From Alicyclobacillus sp. (GTDB taxonomy: Bacteria > Bacillota > Bacilli > Alicyclobacillales > Alicyclobacillaceae): a stretch of 64,000 nucleotides of DNA. Position numbers and translations under genes: made by a program. The stretch is taken from NCBI GenBank assembly GCA_023511295.1, contig JAIMBT010000009.1:62001-126000 (forward strand), in the 5' to 3' direction. Positions 63,501 through 64,000 of this stretch are shown here, in pieces (positions within the stretch are counted from its first letter, which is position 1; every line of letters begins with the position of its first letter). The notes under the pieces were generated by a model. That model did no database searches and had not been told where the DNA came from. It saw only the letters and a list, made by a program, of their open reading frames with translations.

Positions 63501-63629
63501 AATGACTTCAAAATATGCGAATTCATAGATTACCGTTCTCTGAGCCCTCGCTAATTTGCAAAGGGGAATGGAAGACGCCCCATTCGACGGCATGGCCCCG
63601 GCGAACAACAAACGGCAGGAGGTCTTGCA

Positions 63630-64000
63630 GTGGCTGAACCACTTCTGGCAATTCGCGATTTGAAGACCTATTTCATCAGCAAAGACGTACAGGTTCACGC
63701 CGTGGACGGGATTGACATCGACGTCTTTCCGCGGCAGATTGTCTGCATCGTCGGCGAATCCGGGTGCGGCAAGAGCATGACCTCGCTGTCCATCATGCGT
63801 TTGGTGCCGCAACCGCGCGGCAAGATTGTATCCGGCGAGATTCAGTTCGACGGCCGGGACCTGTTGAAGTTGACCGAGAAGCAGATGACCGACGTGCGCG
63901 GAAACGACATCTCGATGATTTTCCAAGAACCGATGACCGCGCTCAACCCGGTGTTGACCATCGGGGCGCAGATTACCGAAGTGCTCCTCCGCCACCGAAA
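63630..64000 (+). CDS. Oligopeptide/dipeptide ABC transporter ATPase, 5' part
   Basis: Partial gene that runs off the window; 123 codons are visible. GTG 63630 follows GCAGGAGG. The N-terminus LLAIRDLKTYF, Walker A GESGCGKSM and Q-loop MIFQEPMTALNPVLTIG are those of OppD/DppD-type ATPases that energise peptide or nickel import. Partner permease and binding-protein genes are expected downstream. Confidence 0.93.
   Translation, partial: MAEPLLAIRDLKTYFISKDVQVHAVDGIDIDVFPRQIVCIVGESGCGKSMTSLSIMRLVPQPRGKIVSGEIQFDGRDLLKLTEKQMTDVRGNDISMIFQEPMTALNPVLTIGAQITEVLLRHR

Larger units (their letters stand above)
63020..63629 (+). other. Long structured leader region before the Opp/Dpp operon
   Basis: About 600 bases. 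It contains AT-rich DNA near 63080-63230, a sigma-A promoter (63194-63222), and two compact hairpins: TCCGCC-GCGA-GGCGGA (63291-63306, closed by a GNRA tetraloop) and CGGTG-GAG-CACCG (near 63370). A short basic frame (63318-63500) overlaps the second. No T-box, terminator or known riboswitch was recognised. Confidence 0.5.

Overview
The window is high-G+C (roughly 60%) chromosomal DNA from an aerobic, spore-forming member of the Bacillota, most likely the Alicyclobacillaceae (Alicyclobacillus or a close relative). The basis is the combination of a squalene-hopene cyclase with HpnC/HpnD/HpnE, a perfect CIRCE operator before groESL, a Spo0E-like phosphatase, a DUF1540 protein, Gram-positive-type ribosome binding sites with many GTG/TTG starts, and a four-subunit terminal quinol oxidase. 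The taxonomic call is inference; there is no rRNA or tRNA in the window and no insertion sequence, prophage or CRISPR array.

Layout. 0-7 kb: a hopanoid operon (shc-hpnC-hpnD-hpnE-dxs) that couples isoprenoid precursor supply to squalene and hopene. 7-10.4 kb: a serine hydrolase, a TerC-like membrane protein and a decayed MFS gene. 10.4-11 kb: an AT-rich gap with a perfect SOS (LexA) box and no clear gene. 11-16 kb: Fe-alcohol dehydrogenase, GntR regulator and a glycolate/lactate oxidase pair (glcDF). 16-19.4 kb: two small unknown or DUF genes, then groESL and a 45-residue unknown. 19.4-23 kb: nadE, DUF423, a CoA-binding protein, a diguanylate cyclase and a Spo0E-like gene. 23.4-28.4 kb: a tightly overlapping four-gene operon (MFS permease, acyltransferase-3, AMP-dependent acyl ligase, SGNH hydrolase) that looks like a Dlt-like surface or metabolite acylation system. 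28.5-29.5 kb: a TerC-family gene behind a probable Mn2+ (yybP-ykoY) riboswitch. 29.5-34.8 kb: MFS permease, proline iminopeptidase-like hydrolase and two related secreted proteins. 35-40 kb: a quinol oxidase operon led by two unlisted tiny membrane proteins, and a divergent lipoprotein cytochrome c. 40-45 kb: two M20 hydrolases and divergent murF / ddl. 45.5-50 kb: a heterodimeric ABC exporter and nagB. 50-56.4 kb: a form II CoxSLM-type molybdenum hydroxylase with its MoxR ATPase and VWA maturation partners. 56.4-63 kb: EamA transporter, purA, LysR regulator, PLP dehydratase, a GT-C glycosyltransferase and a lipoyl-family transferase. 63-64 kb: a structured leader and the start of an Opp/Dpp-type ATPase gene that runs out of the window.

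Most operons show translational coupling by ATGA/GTGA overlaps (glcDF, the acylation operon, the ABC pair, coxSLM, the MoxR-VWA pair, dehydratase-glycosyltransferase). The most promising less-described features are the Dlt-like acylation operon, the orphan SOS box followed by a terminator-like hairpin, the two tiny membrane proteins heading the quinol oxidase operon, and the tandem secreted protein pair.
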